A stretch of 12,127 bases of DNA from Saccoglossus kowalevskii (taxonomy: Eukaryota; Hemichordata; Enteropneusta; Harrimaniidae), in NCBI RefSeq assembly GCF_000003605.2, contig NW_003137823.1, positions 352,791 through 364,917 of the forward strand, read 5' to 3'. Positions 8,246 through 12,127 of this stretch are shown here, piece after piece; positions within the stretch are counted from its first letter, which is position 1, and each line of letters begins with the position of its first letter. Below the pieces are notes generated by a model, which saw only the letters and a program-made list of their open reading frames with translations, ran no database searches and was not told where the DNA came from. The position numbers and the translations under genes are program-made.

Positions 8246-8353
8246 GTAGAAATAGAACTCTGTGTGGGAGAGAAGCATCGACCAATCAACGACAAGCATA
8301 AGAACTTGTGGTGGCAGCGATATATTGGTAGAAATAGAACTCTGTGTGGGAGA
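8244..8353. repeat. 28-nt direct repeat with 82-bp period
   Basis: A 28-nt string starting TGGTAGAAATAGAACTCTG occurs exactly at 8244-8271 and 8326-8353. Its first two bases in copy one are also the last two of the left transposon, and the target duplication GTAGAAAT is its next part. The sequence left of the transposon (TTTTGGTAGATAT at 7508-7520) matches the start of the same repeat. The simplest reading is that the transposon inserted into the first unit of an older tandem duplication. Confidence 0.85.
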
Positions 8354-8355
8354 AT

Positions 8356-8394
8356 GTTGGATGACCTTATCAAGGGTATGTGTGTAATGTAAAC
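8356..8394 (+). pseudogene. Inverted copy of the exon 2 end, splice donor and intron 2 start
   Basis: Plus-strand bases 8360-8394 are identical over 35 nt to minus-strand 4038-4004, which covers the last 16 nt of exon 2 of the PDGF/VEGF-like gene, the donor GTATGT and the first 19 nt of intron 2. The eight bases ending the upstream side, GTTGGATG (8356-8363), match exon 2 at 4061-4054, so the copy can be read as a 58-nt stretch of the gene with 19 nt (4053-4035) deleted between two GATG repeats. The intron sequence shows that the copy is of genomic DNA, not of spliced mRNA. It is too short to be functional as coding sequence, though the donor site is intact. Confidence 0.85.
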
Positions 8395-8600
8395 CCTCCC
8401 AATGCTTTTCTAATGTATTATATTATATTAAATATATTGTATTATTACCTGTCACCGTAACGCCATAAGTTACAGCGTGCCGTAATTTTTCGGTATTTTA
8501 CGGAGTATTTCCATCCTACCATATTAGGAAATGCGAATTCCAAGTGGAATGATTACGCGTGTAAGCGTCCTCTAATAATAAAAACAAACATAAGTGCCAT
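8395..8600. other. AT-rich spacer between the inverted transposons
   Basis: This stretch contains TAATGTATTATATTATATTA-type AT-rich sequence at 8412-8448 and then mixed sequence up to the right transposon. I see no gene or further match to the growth-factor gene. Confidence 0.6.
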
Positions 8601-9054
8601 CAGGGGGGAGTTGCATGGCATGGAGTCGTCTCACTTGCATAAATTAATATTCATGAGCAATGAAAAAACTCATCTTTTCAGTAAAATTGTGCCAAAATGC
8701 TTTCCGATAGAATACACGATAGCTCTAAATTGGCTGATTCTATCGTTATGAGCTGAACAAATAATCGGAAAAATGAAGTAAAGGTGTTTTTTGAGACATG
8801 TTTTCGATCAGACTCCAGCAGACTGATGAAAGTAAGCACAACTTTTCTCTTTACCGTGATCATAGCAAGTCACGAAATTCGTGGAGAATGCAGAGGCACG
8901 ATGATATTTTACTCTAGATTATTTTGTACAGAAATCGCTGAAATGATTCCATCTATTCGTAAAAGGGACATTGTTGCTTCAAAGTTGGCCTACAGACTGA
9001 CTTCGAAACGTTCCATCCAGATCGGATGGCGCCCTCTCGTACTAACCCCACCTG
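8601..9054 (-). mobile_element. Non-autonomous hAT-like DNA transposon, right copy, inverted
   Basis: The reverse complement of 8601-9054 aligns along its length to the left copy, about nine bases in ten by eye, apart from the segment missing near 8916-8919. The inner end CAGGGGGGAGTTGC at 8601 is intact; the outer end CCCCACCTG at 9046-9054 is degraded. The flanks AGTGCCAT and GTGCAGTG do not form a clean 8-bp duplication. It is 454 bp and non-coding: the open stretch on this strand pair at 8784-9095 is an accident of the element sequence. With the left copy it could form a long hairpin of over 400 bp around a 355-bp loop. Confidence 0.8.
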
Positions 9055-9696
9055 GTGCAGTGATGGTAAGTAAGGCGTATCGAACTGTGCAATAGAAACG
9101 CAAATGGCCGCCAAGATCTCGTTGAGAGAAAGTGTGCCATGAGACTAGTTTTAGTCCTTCAAATAGACCTTTTTCGGGCGCCCTCACAGTTTGTTGTGGG
9201 AGAAGAACTCGGCAAGAGGCTCCCGAGAACTTGTTTTGCTGGATGCACATGCGCAGGAAACCACTCTTGCAAGTTAAAAAAACACTGTATATATAATGAT
9301 GTTGTCATATATTAAAGTGCATTTCCATTGCGGACGAATATTTTATTTTTAGTTTCTCAAACATTTCGAAAATTAGCTTCAAGTGTTACCTCAACAAAAT
9401 CCTACAGTCGAAATGTGAAAATATTATCACATTTGTGATTGCCTGATTACATACACATTGTGAAGTGTTCTTATCCAATTAGTTTTCTCTACTGAAGGTG
9501 GTATGTTTGTCACACTTTCTGTCATGCATCTAACTACTATTTTGAATTTATTTCTGAATACATGTACATGTAGTATGTTTTTATTTTATTTCAGTAAACA
9601 TCGGACACATAGAGAAAGAGGACAATACTAGCAAAGAAATTATCCTTTTACGAACGTACGGAAAAATAGCCGAGATATAATCGCGCCAAGACAACT

Positions 9697-9714
9697 CTGA
9701 GAATCGATTCTCAG
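9697..9714. repeat. Perfect 18-nt palindrome
   Basis: CTGAGAATCGATTCTCAG is its own reverse complement. It lies in otherwise featureless DNA and could be part of a decayed repeat or a dimer-binding site. Nothing around it decides between these. Confidence 0.8.
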
Positions 9715-10411
9715 GCTACCTCAGAGCGTATATGTGGATTATGGAGTGCGATCGAGAATGAATGATAACTCATACGAGCAAGTTACTAGTAATCCTGAAA
9801 AAAATCAAATGTTTTTAAACTGAGGACGTTTTTTCAGCAAGCAGAGGTTAGTGGATAGATAGAGGTAGGGAGAATAATTTTGAAATGAAATATGCACTTC
9901 TATTTGTTATTGTTCGCTTTGTAATACTCAATAATTAGTTGTTGTAAATTGATATGAATTTCCAATCTAAGCTGGAACAACTCAATTTCGTTTTCATACG
10001 ATTTTATAACACCACTTATTTTCAACACGATGTATATTGTGCCTTATTATAGACATATGGTTTATGAATATATCGTCTTTATTACTAGTATATATCGTGA
10101 CTGTGTAAGACTTCCCCGTGTCAGTGGATCACACTTATTGACTGGTGACGTGTCGGATACACTTACATATTTCTACGGTTCCTAGTTAGACAGCTTGCAT
10201 CCAAAAACAGTAAAAAATCTTCAAAACAATCTTCCCAGTGAAATTGATAAATTGATAAAAAAAAAACTATCGTGTTGCTTGAAGTCAGGAGAGGTAAAAA
10301 GTTGATTTTAACATACGGCTGATGTGAGTTTCTATCCCATAATTCTTTGCAAAATTTAATATGGAGTTAACACATTTCTTCCCTATAGATGTAAGCTTTA
10401 TAGAAATGTCA

Positions 10412-10433
10412 TTCAGTCGGCAATTCGACTGAA
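10412..10433. repeat. Small perfect hairpin, 8-bp stem
   Basis: TTCAGTCG and CGACTGAA pair perfectly around the loop GCAATT. No T-run or gene end adjoins it. It stands beside 10450-10620, a stretch that looks like dispersed repeat sequence, so it may be the end of such a repeat. Confidence 0.7.
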
Positions 10434-10959
10434 GACGTAGTTGATGGGCTTAGTTTAAAATCTGACCGCAGAGGCGGAACTTTGCTTTAGGAAAATAGCG
10501 TGCGTTCTTTGGGTCGATTTCTCCGACCATAATCTTGTGCAATTTGGTGTTAAGGTTTTCGACCACCATATGCTAAAGTCGCGATAATTTTAAAGTTAGG
10601 TTACAGTCAAAATTTTCTGCTTTTTCGCTTACTTCATACCTTGACCATCTTTGTGATTTTTATGAACAATCAATCTTGGAAATTCTCGATTTTAGCAGGA
10701 AGTTGTTTAACTTTATATTATCAACAGATACTGTTGGCGTTTCCTTATTTTTGCGAGACAGAGTGCTCGCTTACTAGTGCAGTGATGTGATGGTGTGAGC
10801 TGCAGTCCGGGTGCTATGAATTGGGAGATACAATGTAATCAGCAATCATAGCTAGCATATAAATTGTTCATGTTGCTTCTAAAATATGCCCGTACTATTC
10901 GAAAATATTGGGTACGTTCAGTGAAGTGAGTGACTCAGGCCGACTCGGTCGCCACTTAT

Positions 10960-11300
10960 CCTGATCATGGAGGTATCAGGGGTAAAATCTCTTCTCTCGG
11001 GTCTCTCTACACTGTCAGGGGGAAAACTCGTCTCGTCTCTCTATCTCGTCCCCTTGAGGTACGGGATCGGGAAAGTCACTTATACTTTACAGTCAAATAA
11101 GGCACACACAACGAAATACGTTTCAGCTCTCGTCTTAGTCGGTCAATCGAGCACTCTATAAGACACAGCGCCCTGGGGAAAAAATCCCCAAGACTCTCGC
11201 AAGGCTGACCCAAGACTAGCCCAAGACTGGACTGCCTCAAGGCTCGCCCCTGGACTCTCTCGGACTGCGTCTGTCGTGGAGTATTCGCCAAGACCAACTC
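10960..11300. repeat. CT/GACT-rich patch of unlike composition, possible decayed retroelement end
   Basis: This patch is clearly more C-rich than its surroundings. It has repeated TCTCTC/CTCGTCTC strings at 10988-11050, a TATA-like CTCTATAAGACACAG at about 11153-11167, a GGGGAAAAAATCCCC hairpin near 11175-11189, and then degenerate AAGACT/CAAGGCT repeats at 11188-11270. A TATA box followed by such a patch resembles an LTR promoter region, but I could not find matching LTR termini or a target duplication. The open stretches on both strands here follow from the composition. Confidence 0.35.
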
Positions 11301-11923
11301 AAACTCTCTTTTTTCATTTTCAAAACTCTAACCAATTACAAAACAGTAAAAGACTCTAAGGCGTAAACTTCAATCATAAAGCCAATCACACTAAGTACTG
11401 AATACGTCATATCGTTTGATTAATCGTTCACTACATTAATAACTACGGATGTCAGAATAGCGACGGTATCTTGTAATTAGTTCCAAACCACTGAGCCAAG
11501 TTCCGTCCAAAACTTCAAATAGGCCTACACGATGACAGACATAACACAGCAATTCGCTAATAATCAGTTAATTAAGTCGGTTAACAGATACGCAAAAACA
11601 AATTCATGACAGAGGTAAAAAACATCCGTGTCCTGATAGACAATCTGCATGGTGCTGTCTCCAGTGTTTTTGTAATTTTGGTAATGTGTTTTGAGAAATC
11701 TGATTTTTTAAAATATGCCTGTGCGTCGTACAGCTCCGAACACGAAAATTAGAAGCAGACTGGCAACGCAAGCCCCATCAAGTCATTCCATGTGTGCCTC
11801 CAATTGATCGAATGTACAATGATACGCATTATTAACTTGTCGAGATAAATTGATACACTGAAATACCCCTACCCAAAGGAGGGCAAGTATGTTTGAGTTA
11901 CAAACAAGTCTTATCATAATTTA

Positions 11924-11940
11924 AAGGTCACTGTGACCTT
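11924..11940. promoter_or_regulatory. Perfect palindrome AAGGTCACTGTGACCTT (ERE-like)
   Basis: This is AGGTCA-N3-TGACCT, the consensus inverted half-site pair bound by oestrogen-receptor-type steroid receptors. It is also a motif often found inside dispersed repeats of marine invertebrates, so regulatory use here is uncertain. No gene is visible within 7 kb on the supported annotation. Confidence 0.45.
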
Positions 11941-12127
11941 ATTCAAAATTATTTAATTTGTACCCCATAAAAGTATATACTGAACATTACCATATGTTTT
12001 GTGTTGTTGACGTAACATTTTCTGTCTGCATTTGGTCAAGATCTAAAGAAAAAATATGTTTACTATGAATTTATTATTTTATTCTGTTTTAAAAAGAATG
12101 AGAACCTGTTTGTAAATTTTATATGAT

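Larger units (their letters stand above)
9055..12127. other. Gene-poor flank
   Basis: Apart from the palindrome, hairpin, CT-rich patch and ERE-like site listed separately, I see no supported gene, RNA gene or exon. The longer open stretches (8990-9250 minus, 10967-11161 plus, 11076-11297 minus) overlap transposon or low-complexity sequence and lack motifs. Confidence 0.55.

Noticed and set aside
8195-8392. Plus-strand ORF of 65 codons ending in D-D-L-I-K-G
   Set aside because: It runs out of the left transposon end, through the 82-bp-period repeat and into the copied exon 2 fragment, ending in copied intron sequence. It is a chimera of repeats, not a gene.
8784-9095. Plus-strand ORF of 103 codons
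   Set aside because: It lies almost wholly in the right hAT-like copy and the equivalent frame of the left copy is broken. There is no transposase or other motif.
8990-9250. Minus-strand ORF of 86 codons
   Set aside because: It overlaps the outer end of the right transposon and has no recognisable domain or splice context.
10967-11297. ORFs on both strands in the CT-rich patch
   Set aside because: The long open frames follow from the biased composition. The products are low-complexity and have no motif.
10834-11340. Possible solo LTR with TGTAA...TTACA ends
   Set aside because: The flanking bases (TACAA and AAACA) do not form a target duplication, and no primer-binding site, polypurine tract or second LTR is visible.

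Overview
The window reads as nuclear DNA from an invertebrate animal. It is AT-rich and mostly non-coding, with short exons bounded by GT-AG splice sites, microsatellites, a minisatellite and non-autonomous transposons. It shows no bacterial-type operons, ribosome binding sites or long ORFs. The style of the repeats and the type of growth factor fit a marine invertebrate (lophotrochozoan or non-vertebrate deuterostome), but the species cannot be fixed from this window.

The only gene I can support is on the minus strand, in five coding exons from 4952 down to 1525. All exon phases agree (0, 1, 0, 2). The five pieces total 873 nt and give a 290-residue secreted growth factor of the PDGF/VEGF family. 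In order it has a signal peptide (exon 1), a basic pro-region (exon 2), the first part of the cystine-knot domain with the diagnostic PPC-x5-RCSGCC signature (exon 3), the end of that domain with N-Y-T-E-C-E-C (exon 4), and a basic cysteine-rich tail with C-x10-C-x-C-x-C (exon 5). That tail motif is the CXCXC / Balbiani-ring-3-like motif of VEGF-C/D and many invertebrate PDGF/VEGF factors.

Layout: 1-1524 is 3' flank with a diverged tandem repeat at 179-402 and candidate poly(A) signals. 1525-4952 is the gene, whose introns hold a C15 tract and a TA tract. 4953-6338 is the 5' flank, with two diverged copies of one repeat (about 5140-5424 and 6050-6252). 6339-6492 is a minisatellite of five 31-bp units, each carrying TGACGTAG. 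6493-7512 has no recognisable gene. 7521-9054 holds two inverted copies of a non-autonomous hAT-like transposon with CAGGGGGG termini; the left copy has a near-perfect 8-bp target duplication. Between them (8246-8600) lie an 82-bp-period duplication and, directly after it, an exact 35-nt copy of the exon 2 end, its splice donor and the start of intron 2 of the growth-factor gene. 9055-12127 is gene-poor and contains a palindrome, a hairpin, a CT/GACT-rich patch and a perfect oestrogen-response-element-like palindrome.

The points most worth a second look are the divergent VEGF-like factor, which has two extra cysteines in its knot and a possible intron-retention form lacking the tail, and the fragment of that same gene lying between two inverted transposons about 4.3 kb upstream.
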